Origin: a virus
Length of the DNA: 36,243 bases
IMG/VR virus record: IMGVR_UViG_3300034198_022535
Location: 1-36,243 of that record
Reading direction: 5' to 3' (one strand)
This document shows, in pieces, positions 16,260 to 23,609 of the stretch (its first letter is position 1; every line of letters begins with the position of its first letter). The notes below the pieces were generated by a model. That model was not told the origin of the DNA and made no database searches. It worked only from the letters and a program-made list of their open reading frames with translations. A program made the position numbers and the translations under genes.

Positions 16260-16450
16260 TTGCACGCCCGCTGTTCCGCGTCGTTCCGCTGCGCTCGGAA
16301 CACCAGCGCCATGGACGTCGACACAACCGCCACGACGATGGCGACGATGCACGTCAAAAGAACACGGTCGGCGAAGTTCCGCGCTTCGCGCTCCGCCTGG
16401 TGCGCTCTGGCGACGTCAAGCGCGTTCAGTGTCCTCGTGTAGATGTTCAC
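16256..16450 (-). CDS. Small membrane protein, 64 aa
   Basis: GTG at 16450 overlaps the previous stop (GTGA). The first 28 residues are polar and helical, then one clear transmembrane span lies at residues ~30-51 (VLLTCIVAIVVAVVSTSMAL). A short basic tail with RAQRNDAEQRACK follows. Function unknown; it is coupled with an HTH-like gene upstream and rusA downstream. Confidence 0.5.
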   Translation of the reverse strand: MNIYTRTLNALDVARAHQAEREARNFADRVLLTCIVAIVVAVVSTSMALVFRAQRNDAEQRACK

Positions 16451-16713
16451 GCGTCACCTCGGCCAAGCGTCTCCAGAAACGCCACGTCGATGGGGTGAGC
16501 GTAGACGGCGCGGATGCGATCCCGCAGCGCCGGCAGCTTCGACGACTGCTGCTTTCGCTTTTTGCGGGGCGGACCTGGCTGCGTCAGTCCTCGGCGGCGA
16601 CGCTCAATGCTCACACACATGCGTGAGCAACCGAGTCGATCGCCGACCTCACGCAGGCTGCCGTTGAGCAGCTCTTCATCGGTCACCTTGATCCAGTTCA
16701 TGTATTTGGCCAT
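16447..16713 (-). CDS. Small HTH-like DNA-binding protein heading the late block, 88 aa
   Basis: The chosen ATG at 16713 has AGGGCGG immediately upstream; an in-frame GTG at 16788 gives 113 residues but a poor ribosome binding site. Residues LREVGDRLGCSRMCVSIERR resemble a helix-turn-helix, followed by a basic linker PPRKKRKQQSSK. It is the first gene after the palindrome-rich gap at 16.79-16.95 kb, so it may regulate the late genes. A role in packaging or replication initiation is the alternative. Confidence 0.5.
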   Translation of the reverse strand: MAKYMNWIKVTDEELLNGSLREVGDRLGCSRMCVSIERRRRGLTQPGPPRKKRKQQSSKLPALRDRIRAVYAHPIDVAFLETLGRGDA

Positions 16714-16790
16714 CCGCCCTGCATATCGCACTAAATCTGCGTCCGTCAATCTGAATCGTATCGCGTGCCATGTGTGCCTGAATCTCACAT

Positions 16791-16808
16791 CATCCGCTCA
16801 AGCGGATG
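16791..16808. promoter_or_regulatory. Near-perfect 18 bp palindrome, candidate operator
   Basis: CATCCGCT-CA-AGCGGATG is an inverted repeat with 8-base arms and a 2-base centre. It lies 78-95 bases upstream of the HTH-like gene start and within the gap that separates the primase and late genes. Such a symmetric site is typical of a dimeric repressor, but no binding protein is shown. Confidence 0.5.
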
Positions 16809-16851
16809 GCATGCTCACTGCACTACGGTTGCGAATTCTGCGCTCGAAGCG

Positions 16852-16895
16852 GGTAAACGGTCGGGCCCTCTAAAGAGGAGGGCCCTCCTTTTACC
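16852..16895. terminator. GC-rich inverted repeat, candidate (bidirectional) terminator
   Basis: An inner stem GGGCCCTC/GAGGGCCC (16863-16870 and 16878-16885) has a 7-base loop. It is framed by outer arms GGTAAA (16852-16857) and TTTACC (16890-16895). On the plus strand the inner stem is followed by TCCTTTTACC. It lies between the primase stop (16946) and the late genes, so it may attenuate transcription from the primase. The T run is short, so strength is uncertain. Confidence 0.45.
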
Positions 16896-16920
16896 TTGCG
16901 CCCTCGCCTGCCCCCCGTAG

Positions 16921-16934
16921 CTTTTCCGGAAAAG
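16921..16934. promoter_or_regulatory. Perfect 14 bp palindrome next to the primase stop
   Basis: CTTTTCCGGAAAAG is a perfect inverted repeat 12 bases downstream of the primase stop codon. A CCGGAAAA core also occurs upstream of the second early promoter (near 25246) and, on the minus strand, within the HTH gene (near 19180). It could be a protein-binding site; it is too AT-rich for a stable terminator hairpin. Confidence 0.35.
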
Positions 16935-16945
16935 TTACCTGCTTT

Positions 16946-18952
16946 TCAGCTTTTACCCAGACCGACCGTCAGTGCTGAAGCGTGCTCGGGATCGGCCACC
17001 ACCCACCCGTGCTCGTGCGGTTCAAGGTATCCAGACTCCAACAACCGACCGACCATGCCGTTTTTGAACGCGGGTTTTGCGTACTGCTCGGCCGTCTTCG
17101 GGGTCTTGCCGCCCCCATCGTCGCGCGACAGCCACTCCACCAAGGCGCTCCTGCTGACGTAGGGCGCGCCGTCGCGTACTTCCGCCCCGCTGGCCCACCA
17201 CGCCCGCTCAAAGAGCCCACGGTGCCCCTCGAGGCCCTTGTCGGCCTTGCTCACCTTGGCGGGTGCTTGTTCGGGCACCATGACGGCGCTGGTGACCGCG
17301 TTGCCGTCCTCGTCGACCCACCCCGGAATCTCGACCTTCAACAGGGCGCAGTGCACGTCCGGGAGCATCTCGGCGTCTTTGGACTTCTTCTGCGCCAGCG
17401 TGATGACGCTGTCGTCACCCGGTGCCCGAGATGCCGAGAGCTCCATGTCGAGCGCCCCGCGCCATGCCGATGAACCTCGGGCGCGCCCCTTGTTGTCCTC
17501 GTTGTTGCCGGTGTGGTGCACCAGCAGCACCGAGCACCCAAACGCCCCCATGAGCTCGGCGCACGAATCCAGCATCGACCGTGTGTCCTGAGCGCTGTTC
17601 TCGTCACCAGACAAGAACCGGTGCAACGTGTCGACGACGATGAGCGACGGGCGCACGCCCCACGCCGTGATGGCGTCGACGGCTTTTCGCAATCCCGCTT
17701 GCTGGTCGAGGTCACAACCCGACTCGCTGACCAACATGCGAGATGGTGATGCATCGTGATGCGCCATCCACGCCGCAATGCGGCCGCGCAAACCATGGTG
17801 ACCCTCGCCGGCAAGGTAGACGACGTCGCCGGCCTTGACCCGCACGCCTCGCCACTCCGGCACGCCCGACGCAATCCGACAGCACCAGTCGAGCACGGCG
17901 AACGTCTTGCCGTGGCCCGAGGGGCCGTGAATCATCATGCAGGCGTTCGCTTGCAACCAGCCTTTGACGAGCCAGCTCAACGGCGCCGGCTGGGCGGCAA
18001 AGTCCGTTGCCCGCACCAGCCACGACTTCGACGGATGCCCGCTGGGCGTCAGCAACGCCGCCAGGTCGCGCCCTGCGGCTCGATAGTCGTTGGCGTCACC
18101 CAACAGCGGGGGCATCACGTAGCGCCCGCCATGCTTCGCTGTGGCCTGTTCGGCATGGCGGAGCCCGTGCCCGCCCTTGTCGTTGTCGGCCACAACCACG
18201 AGCTCGGCCTTCTCGCCCAGCAGCGCCCGCACATGCCCGGTCACCGGCTCCAGATTCGACGCGCCGTAGGCCACCACGGTCGGCTTGCCCGTGACCTCGT
18301 GGATGGTTGCCGCCGTGGCGAAGCCCTCGGCAAGGTACGTCGTGTCGTCGGCAGAAAGCGCCCCCAGCACCCAGAAGGCCCCGCGCGTCGACGTGCCGGC
18401 GTGAAAAAGCTTGCCGCCGTCGTCGTCGATATACTGCAGCGACGTGAGGTTGCCGTCGACGTCAAACAACGGCGCCATCAAGCGCCCGTCGCCGGTGATT
18501 CGGACGCCGTTGGGTTTCACGCCCTTGCGCACCAAATAGGGCTGATCGTCGGCCGCTGGTTCCGCGTGTTCCCAAATCTCCTCGATGACGTCGGCGGCGA
18601 CCTCTTGCCGGCGCTTCTGTTCGGCGTCTCGAGCCGCATGCATCTCCATGACCCATCGCTCGTATTCGGCCTCTTCGGCAGCCGTCATCTGCTTCGCGCC
18701 CGTGGCCCGCCAACGCTGCTCGACGCCCGCTTTCCAGCAGCCAAAGTAGCCCGCGGGCACGCCGTCGCCATGCGCGACGTAGTAACCGTTCTTCGCGCCC
18801 CGCTTGCCGTCGGAGGCGAACCTTCTCAGCTTGCCGTCGAACACGAGCTGCGCAGGCGGCACGAGCCCCGCGGCGCGCATCGCGTCTCTCAACTGCTGGT
18901 CTGGCGAGTCGTGTTCGTCGGCGCCCGTCAGCGTTTCCCCGAGCCGGGTCAT
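16946..18952 (-). CDS. TOPRIM primase-RecA-fold helicase (RepA/AAA_25-like), 668 aa
   Basis: The N-terminal half has a zinc-less primase-like region, then a TOPRIM core with Glu209 (LAEGFATA) and VVVADNDKGGHG (Asp256, Asp258). The C-terminal half is a RecA-fold helicase with a P-loop GPSGHGKT (343-350), Walker B LIVVDTLHRF (Asp441) and SVLLVHHTGNNED as the sensor segment. This matches phage and plasmid proteins that open the DNA and prime replication. The ATG overlaps the HTH gene stop (ATGA). It is the only replication initiation protein I see, and no polymerase is encoded, so host replication enzymes must be recruited. Confidence 0.8.
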   Translation of the reverse strand: MTRLGETLTGADEHDSPDQQLRDAMRAAGLVPPAQLVFDGKLRRFASDGKRGAKNGYYVAHGDGVPAGYFGCWKAGVEQRWRATGAKQMTAAEEAEYERWVMEMHAARDAEQKRRQEVAADVIEEIWEHAEPAADDQPYLVRKGVKPNGVRITGDGRLMAPLFDVDGNLTSLQYIDDDGGKLFHAGTSTRGAFWVLGALSADDTTYLAEGFATAATIHEVTGKPTVVAYGASNLEPVTGHVRALLGEKAELVVVADNDKGGHGLRHAEQATAKHGGRYVMPPLLGDANDYRAAGRDLAALLTPSGHPSKSWLVRATDFAAQPAPLSWLVKGWLQANACMMIHGPSGHGKTFAVLDWCCRIASGVPEWRGVRVKAGDVVYLAGEGHHGLRGRIAAWMAHHDASPSRMLVSESGCDLDQQAGLRKAVDAITAWGVRPSLIVVDTLHRFLSGDENSAQDTRSMLDSCAELMGAFGCSVLLVHHTGNNEDNKGRARGSSAWRGALDMELSASRAPGDDSVITLAQKKSKDAEMLPDVHCALLKVEIPGWVDEDGNAVTSAVMVPEQAPAKVSKADKGLEGHRGLFERAWWASGAEVRDGAPYVSRSALVEWLSRDDGGGKTPKTAEQYAKPAFKNGMVGRLLESGYLEPHEHGWVVADPEHASALTVGLGKS

Positions 18953-19200
18953 TCCTCCACCGAGCCGCTCGAGACATCCTCGCCGGCCGCATGCGCTCTG
19001 AGGAAGCGCGAGACCTTCAGCAGCGTCGACGAGCTCGGGTCACCCTCCGCATGCGCCAGCCGGTAAATGGAGTCGACGTGCACGCCCGCACCGACGGCGA
19101 CGGCTTTGAGATTCATCGGCTCCAGCCTTCGGCGGATCTCCGCAAGCGGAAGCGATGATTCGTGGTCGAGAGATTTTTTTCCGGTTTTTTTCTGGTTCAT
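18949..19200 (-). CDS. Small Cro/CI-like HTH regulator, 83 aa
   Basis: After a Lys-rich start (MNQKKTGKK) the region AVAVGAGVHVDSIYRLAHAE matches the two helices of an XRE-type helix-turn-helix, followed by TLLKVSRFLRAH, the usual closing helix. The ATG at 19200 lies right at the -35 of the rightward early promoter, so bound protein near its own start could shut that promoter. No good ribosome binding site is visible before the ATG, so translation may be weak or leaderless. It could regulate replication timing; it lacks the extra domain of a full repressor. Confidence 0.6.
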   Translation of the reverse strand: MNQKKTGKKSLDHESSLPLAEIRRRLEPMNLKAVAVGAGVHVDSIYRLAHAEGDPSSSTLLKVSRFLRAHAAGEDVSSGSVEE

Positions 19201-19202
19201 GC

Positions 19203-19231
19203 TTGACAGCCTAGCGTGCGTTCCGTAGAAA
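19203..19231 (+). promoter_or_regulatory. Rightward early promoter P1 (TTGACA-17-TAGAAA)
   Basis: TTGACA at 19203-19208 and TAGAAA at 19226-19231 are separated by 17 bases, which fits sigma70. It lies in the divergent gap, 53 bases before the first rightward gene. Upstream bases CATGC, shared with P2, include the start codon of the leftward HTH gene. Confidence 0.7.
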
Positions 19232-19283
19232 ACAAGCACGACGCGAACGGAATCACCCGACCGCGCCCACGAAGAGAGACGAC

Positions 19284-19508
19284 ATGCCCTACCTTGCTCC
19301 TGAGTCCGTCCGTTGCGACTGCTGCGGCGCCGACATCGGCTGCGGCGAACACGACGCCGGCTGCGCCAACGAGCCGACCGACCTCGAGGCCATCGAAGCG
19401 CTCGCTGACCTTTGGTGGTCTGGCCGTGAAGACGAGGCCGGCGCCGCCGACGACAACGCCCGCATCAACGCTCTGGCCGCGCGCCATGGCGCCCAAGGTG
19501 GTGTCTGA
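19284..19508 (+). CDS. Small Cys-rich (zinc-binding-like) protein, 74 aa
   Basis: The ATG follows a GAGAGA site. Cys at 11, 13, 14, 20 and 27 plus His23 form a compact metal cluster (RCDCCGADIGCGEHDAGC), followed by an acidic helix ending in GAQGGV. This is the first gene after P1, so it is an immediate-early protein. The function is unknown. The stop overlaps the next ATG (TGATG). Confidence 0.55.
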   Translation: MPYLAPESVRCDCCGADIGCGEHDAGCANEPTDLEAIEALADLWWSGREDEAGAADDNARINALAARHGAQGGV

Positions 19509-20188
19509 TGGCGATTTCGCTCAAACGCACGGGGTCGATCGTCGGCGCCACCAAGATCCTGGTGCACGGCACCAGCGGCGCCGGCAAGACGAAGTTGATC
19601 GGCACCCTGCCGCGCCCCGTCGTCATTTCTGCCGAACGCGGCCTTGCGTCTCTGCGTGATGAAGACGTTTTCGCCATCGAGGTCGCCACACTCGCCGACG
19701 TGCACGAGGCTTACTCGTGGCTCACGTCGTCGGACGAAGCCCGCGACTTCGACAGCGTCGCAATCGACTCGATCAGCGAGGTCGCCGAGGTCGTGCTTGC
19801 CGCAGAGAAGCGCGTCGCCAAGGACCCGCGGCAAGCCTACGGCGCGATGCAGGACCAGATGTCGGAGCTTATCCGCGCGTTTCGCGACGTGCCGCGGCAC
19901 GTCTACATGATCGCGAAGACGGAGAAGGCCACCGACGAGATGGGGCGCATCCTCTACTCGCCGTCGATGCCCGGCAACAAAGCGGGACAGGCGCTCCCCT
20001 ACTTCTTCGATGAGGTCTTCGCATTGCGCGCGGAGAAAGACTCCGAGGGTGTCACGCAACGAATGCTGATGACCGACACCGATGGCCTGTGGACAGCGAA
20101 AGACCGCAGCGGGCGTCTGTCGTCGTGGGAGTCGCCCGACTTGGGCGCCATCATCACCAAGATCGAAGCCAAAAAGGAGACGACGTGA
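19508..20188 (+). CDS. Sak4-like RecA-fold ATPase (AAA_24), single-strand annealing/recombination, 226 aa
   Basis: A P-loop GTSGAGKT (21-28) and a Walker B-like SVAIDSISE (residues ~83-91) define a compact AAA_24 RecA-like core. I recognise this family as the phage Sak4 proteins, which anneal ssDNA in cooperation with a phage ssDNA-binding protein. Length is typical. The gene opens the recombination set and is followed, after one small gene, by the DUF669 protein that probably partners it. A role in replication or repair is expected; the exact activity is inferred. Confidence 0.75.
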   Translation: MAISLKRTGSIVGATKILVHGTSGAGKTKLIGTLPRPVVISAERGLASLRDEDVFAIEVATLADVHEAYSWLTSSDEARDFDSVAIDSISEVAEVVLAAEKRVAKDPRQAYGAMQDQMSELIRAFRDVPRHVYMIAKTEKATDEMGRILYSPSMPGNKAGQALPYFFDEVFALRAEKDSEGVTQRMLMTDTDGLWTAKDRSGRLSSWESPDLGAIITKIEAKKETT

Positions 20189-20586
20189 ACGCCGATCAAC
20201 TCAGCCGCCTCGTGCACAAATGGGAAGACGCCAAAGAGCGCGAGCGCGCCGCCGTCGAAGAACGCCGCATCTATGAGGATGCGATCGTCAAGCTCCTCGA
20301 GGTGCCCGAAGCGCTCGACGGCGTCCGCAACGTCGACGTCGGCGACGAGGTCACTCTGAAGATCACGGGCCGGCTGGAGCGCAAGGTCGACGCCGACGCC
20401 GTCCGGGCCATCGCCGACGAGCTCGGACTCGAAGACCACGTCACGAAGTTGTTCCGCTGGAAGCCTGAAATCAACGTCGCTGTCTGGAAGGCGACTGACT
20501 CCGCCATCACCGCCCCGTTCAATGCCGCCGTCACGACCAAACCCGGCAGACCTTCGTTTGCCCTGACCACCAAGAAAGAGAAGTGA
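20185..20586 (+). CDS. Helical protein between Sak4-like and ssDNA-binding genes, 133 aa
   Basis: GTG at 20185 overlaps the previous stop (GTGA) and has a strong AAGGAG site. The first 40 residues form a charged helix (HKWEDAKERERAAVEERRIY), then a small alpha-beta part with ALDGVRNVDVGDEVTLKITG and a longer helix. No family is named with confidence. Such proteins often lie beside phage recombination genes, so an accessory role is likely. Confidence 0.55.
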   Translation: MNADQLSRLVHKWEDAKERERAAVEERRIYEDAIVKLLEVPEALDGVRNVDVGDEVTLKITGRLERKVDADAVRAIADELGLEDHVTKLFRWKPEINVAVWKATDSAITAPFNAAVTTKPGRPSFALTTKKEK

Positions 20587-20593
20587 GAAGACC

Positions 20594-21094
20594 ATGGCCA
20601 AGCTCAACGAAACGATCGACGTCGCCGATATCCCCGTCTCTGACCGTAACTTTGACCCGTTGCCGCCCGGATGGTACCGCGTCACCATCACCGAGGCCGA
20701 CCTGAAGGCGACGTCGAAGTCGACGGCGTCGTCACCCGCCACCATGATCAAGGTGCGATATGACGTCGTGGGACCGACGCATCAAGGCCGCGTGGTCTTT
20801 GGAAATTTCAACAACCGCAACTCAAACCCCGAGGCTGAGCGAATCGGGCGCCGGCAGTTCGGCGAACTCATGCGCGCCATTGGCCTCGCCAAGTGCGACG
20901 ACACTGACCAGCTCGTTGGCAAGTCCTGTGACATCAAGCTGACCGTCAAGCCCGCGGGCAACGGCTACGACGCTGGCAACGACGTCAAGGCGTGGCGCGC
21001 CGTCGACGGTGGTCAGATGCCGGCGCCGACGAAGCCGGGTGGTGCTGCGGCTCCGAAGTCGAGCGGTGCCGCGCCGCCGTGGGCGAAGAAGTAG
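20594..21094 (+). CDS. DUF669-type ssDNA-binding protein, 166 aa
   Basis: The segment FDPLPPGWYRVTITEADLK and the following VRYDVVGPTHQGRVVFGNF match DUF669, a phage family that binds ssDNA and works with Sak4-like proteins. The C-terminus is Ala/Pro/Gly-rich (TKPGGAAAPKSSG) and ends PPWAKK, like the flexible tails of SSB proteins but without their acidic tip. It follows the charged helical gene by seven bases. It probably protects single strands during replication and recombination. Confidence 0.75.
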   Translation: MAKLNETIDVADIPVSDRNFDPLPPGWYRVTITEADLKATSKSTASSPATMIKVRYDVVGPTHQGRVVFGNFNNRNSNPEAERIGRRQFGELMRAIGLAKCDDTDQLVGKSCDIKLTVKPAGNGYDAGNDVKAWRAVDGGQMPAPTKPGGAAAPKSSGAAPPWAKK

Positions 21095-21180
21095 AGCTCG
21101 ACGAAACACCAGTCGACGAACGCCACGCATGCTCGGGCCCCTGCGCCGGGCCTCTGCCGTTGAAAGAGGTGACGACGTGA
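21079..21180 (+). CDS. Possible small protein, 33 aa
   Basis: A GTG at 21079 opens a short frame overlapping the end of the DUF669 gene. It ends in a TGA that overlaps the next gene's GTG (GTGA). The product has two Cys (HACSGPCAGPLPL). It has no clear ribosome binding site and no known relative. The coupled overlap is the main argument for it being real. Confidence 0.3.
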   Translation: MGEEVELDETPVDERHACSGPCAGPLPLKEVTT

Positions 21181-22022
21181 CCGCAATCCCTCCGCAGACG
21201 CACACCACGGTGTCGTTGATCGACGCGCACCACGAGCGCACGCCAGACCCGCCACGCCCGCACATGGGCGTGAGCAACCTCGGACACTCCTGTGACCGCT
21301 GGCTGTGGCTGTCGTTCCGCTGGGCCGTTCGTGAGCAGCTCAGCGGGCGCATGCGGCGCCTGTTCCGTCGAGGTCTCAACGAAGAGGCCACCGTCTTGGC
21401 GGACCTGCGCGCCATCGGGTGCGTCATCCGCGAGACGCCGGGTGGGCAACTGCGCGTCGACTTCGGCAGTCACGTCTCAGGCTCCCTCGACGGCGTGATC
21501 GAGAGCGGTGTGCCCGAGGCGCCAAAGACTCCGCACGTCTTGGAGGTCAAGACGATGTCAAAGAAGAACTTTGACTTGCTGGAGAAGCATGGACTGAAAG
21601 AGGCGAACAAAAAACACTTTGTGCAGATGCAGTGCTACATGCACGGCACGGGGCTGGATCGCGCGCTCTACATCGCCGTCTGCAAAGACGACGACCGCAT
21701 GTACGCCGAACGCGTGCCCTACGAAGCCGACGTCGCTGAGAAGGCCATCGCCCGCGGCAAGCGTCTGGCCATCCAAGATGAGCAACCCCCGCCGTTGTCG
21801 ACGGATGCCACCTGGTACGAGTGCAAGATATGCGCGGCGCATAGCTGGTGCCACAACGGCGTTGGCATCACTGAGAAAAACTGCCGCATCTGCGCATACT
21901 CGACGGCACTGCCTGACTCCACATGGCGATGCGAGAAGCACAACGCCGATGGAATCCCGCTCGATTTCCAGCGTCGAGGATGCGCGGACTTTGACATTCA
22001 TGACCACCTGTTGCCCTTCTGA
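21177..22022 (+). CDS. Cas4/RecB-like PD-(D/E)XK exonuclease with Cys cluster, 281 aa
   Basis: GTG 21177 was chosen for its AGAGGTG site and coupled position. The nuclease motifs are in order: GSLDGVI (Asp105), LEVKTM (Glu123-Lys125) and QMQCY (Gln150 to Tyr154). A Cys39 in LGHSCDRWLWL precedes the core, and at least seven Cys follow (C216, C219, C225, C236, C239, C252, C269). These could hold a metal or iron-sulfur cluster as in Cas4/AddB. It probably resects DNA for the Sak4-like annealing system; CRISPR adaptation is not implied because no Cas1 or Cas2 gene is present. Confidence 0.75.
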   Translation: MTAIPPQTHTTVSLIDAHHERTPDPPRPHMGVSNLGHSCDRWLWLSFRWAVREQLSGRMRRLFRRGLNEEATVLADLRAIGCVIRETPGGQLRVDFGSHVSGSLDGVIESGVPEAPKTPHVLEVKTMSKKNFDLLEKHGLKEANKKHFVQMQCYMHGTGLDRALYIAVCKDDDRMYAERVPYEADVAEKAIARGKRLAIQDEQPPPLSTDATWYECKICAAHSWCHNGVGITEKNCRICAYSTALPDSTWRCEKHNADGIPLDFQRRGCADFDIHDHLLPF

Positions 22023-22029
22023 GGAGAAG

Positions 22030-22092
22030 ATGAAGATGAACAATATTTTGCAAGTTTCAACCGTTCGCGCTGCTCGCGGAGGTCGCCGATGA
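22030..22092 (+). CDS. Possible 20 aa leader peptide
   Basis: An ATG five bases after a strong GAGGAG site encodes 20 residues (MKMNNILQVSTVRAARGGRR) and ends in a TGA overlapping the next gene's ATG (ATGA). The AT-rich start is unlike its neighbours. It may serve to couple translation into the Lar-like gene rather than make a working protein. Confidence 0.4.
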   Translation: MKMNNILQVSTVRAARGGRR

Positions 22093-22649
22093 GCGACCTC
22101 AAGCCGTGTCCCTTTTGTGATGGCGTCGCCGTCGTCGACGTCTCCACTGACGCGATCTTCAACCTGCGCTGCACCTCGTGCGCCGCTGAAGGCCCGTGGG
22201 CGAAGTCCAAGGCCGCTGCGGTCGGCTCGTGGAACCGTCGCACCGCCGAAGCCCGCGCCGAGAAGGCTGAGGCTGCGCTGGCCGAGGCGCGCGAGAGCGC
22301 CGACAGCTATCGCGCCGAGGCGCTCCGACTCGTCGACGAGGGTGACACCGAAAAGAAGCGCGCCGACTACTTCGAGGGCGAGGTCGACGCCGTCGAGGCC
22401 ATCCTCGTCGCTGCCGGCATCACCGACGCCGACGAGACGAAGTTCACCAACAAAGTGCACGCGCTCGTCGAGCAACGTGACGCCGAGAAGGCCCGCGCCG
22501 AGAAGGCCGAGCTGCTGTCGTCTCTTGAGGCCGTGCTCGCCGTCTGGCTGCGCGACGCCGCCGACGGCGACGGCATCCTCGAGACCGACGCGCCCGCCCT
22601 CGCCGCTGCTCGCGCCGCCATCGCCAAGGCGAAAGGCGGTGCCGCTTGA
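22089..22649 (+). CDS. Lar-like zinc protein fused to a coiled coil, 186 aa
   Basis: Residues 1-55 match restriction-alleviation (Lar) proteins: LKPCPFCDG (C7, C10), RCTSCAAEGPWA (C28, C31) and AAVGSWNRR. The known E. coli family modulates type I restriction. The remaining ~130 residues are a long charged coiled coil rich in Ala/Glu/Arg, absent from short Lar proteins. Anti-restriction is plausible, but this zinc ribbon is also common in phage proteins of no known role. Confidence 0.6.
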   Translation: MSDLKPCPFCDGVAVVDVSTDAIFNLRCTSCAAEGPWAKSKAAAVGSWNRRTAEARAEKAEAALAEARESADSYRAEALRLVDEGDTEKKRADYFEGEVDAVEAILVAAGITDADETKFTNKVHALVEQRDAEKARAEKAELLSSLEAVLAVWLRDAADGDGILETDAPALAAARAAIAKAKGGAA

Positions 22650-22744
22650 GACCCGCCATCGACTACGACGTCCTCGGCACCATCCTCGCGACGTCGACGC
22701 TCCGCTCGCTGCTCGCTCGCTTCTTCGGAGGCCGCGATGGCTGA
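22646..22744 (+). CDS. Possible small protein, 32 aa
   Basis: A TTG start overlaps the Lar-like stop (TTGA), and the frame ends 8 bases into the next gene. The product is basic and hydrophobic (ILATSTLRSLLARFFGG). AAAGGCGG lies about 10 bases upstream. Support is limited to this coupling. Confidence 0.3.
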   Translation: MRPAIDYDVLGTILATSTLRSLLARFFGGRDG

Positions 22745-23609
22745 GCCCTACCTCCGCATCCCCCTCAGCGAAGCCGAAGCCCACCGCGCCGAGCTCGCGC
22801 TGACACGCACGCAGCGAGATTTCGCATGGGGCACCCTCGACGAGGCCCGCGCCATCATCGCCCTCGCTGCCGCCGACGACACTGGCATCCCGTTGCGGCA
22901 GAGCGTCGTGCACGAAGGCTTCGATCCCGTCGAGCCAATCGACGTCGTCGCCACCGTCAAGGCGCTCGTCGCCGAGGTGCTCGACCTCTCGCGCAAGCTC
23001 GACGACGCCTACTACCGCACGGCGACGCTGAAGATCGAACGCGACGAAGCCGACATCGCGTGGCGTGACCAGGTGAAGGAGACGACGAAGTTCGCCGACC
23101 TCTACCGCGGCACCGCCGAGAGCAAGGCTGCCGGCGAGGCGTACAAGGCGCGCAACGAAGAGCGCTGCGCCTGCGGCCACATCCGCCTCGAACACATCGG
23201 CGTGCGGTGCATGATTCTGGGCTGCGGCTGCCGCGACCTCGACGGCATCGTCGCCGACGAAGCCCGCGCGAGCATCGCCATCGACGAGGGCGAAGACGCC
23301 GTCTCGACCGTGACGGACTTCGACGACCTCCCGAAGCACCGGGAGGCACCGCCACCGACGAAGAAGCCTGCGCCGGCCGCGAAGCCCGCCGACACCCGCG
23401 CGCACGTCGCGACCCGGCGTGATGCGCACGGCCGCCGCTTCTGGGACGGCCAGACGTGGGTCGCCAACCTCGATGGCGCCATCGGCTTCACACTCGACAG
23501 CTGGGCGACGACGCGCAAACCGCGGGGCAGCCGCTTGGTTGCTCGTGACGACGTGCCCGCGCTCCTCGCTGAAGACGCTGCCAAGGACGCGAAGAAGGAT
23601 CCGCCGTGA
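22737..23609 (+). CDS. Uncharacterised coiled-coil protein with zinc knuckle, 290 aa
   Basis: Residues 1-140 are mostly helical and charged. A Cys/His cluster lies at C144, C146, H148, H153, C158, C163 and C165 (CACGHIRLEH, then CMILGCGC), a zinc-knuckle style known from phage proteins of unknown function. A disordered Pro/Ala/Lys-rich linker at ~205-225 precedes a short beta-rich C-terminus (RFWDGQTWVANLDGAIGF). It sits just before the SF2 helicase gene and overlaps it. No function is assigned. Confidence 0.5.
   Translation: MAEPYLRIPLSEAEAHRAELALTRTQRDFAWGTLDEARAIIALAAADDTGIPLRQSVVHEGFDPVEPIDVVATVKALVAEVLDLSRKLDDAYYRTATLKIERDEADIAWRDQVKETTKFADLYRGTAESKAAGEAYKARNEERCACGHIRLEHIGVRCMILGCGCRDLDGIVADEARASIAIDEGEDAVSTVTDFDDLPKHREAPPPTKKPAPAAKPADTRAHVATRRDAHGRRFWDGQTWVANLDGAIGFTLDSWATTRKPRGSRLVARDDVPALLAEDAAKDAKKDPP

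Noticed and set aside
21177-22022. Cas4-like nuclease as a sign of a CRISPR system
   Set aside because: No repeat-spacer array and no Cas1, Cas2 or effector gene is visible. The neighbours are phage recombination genes.
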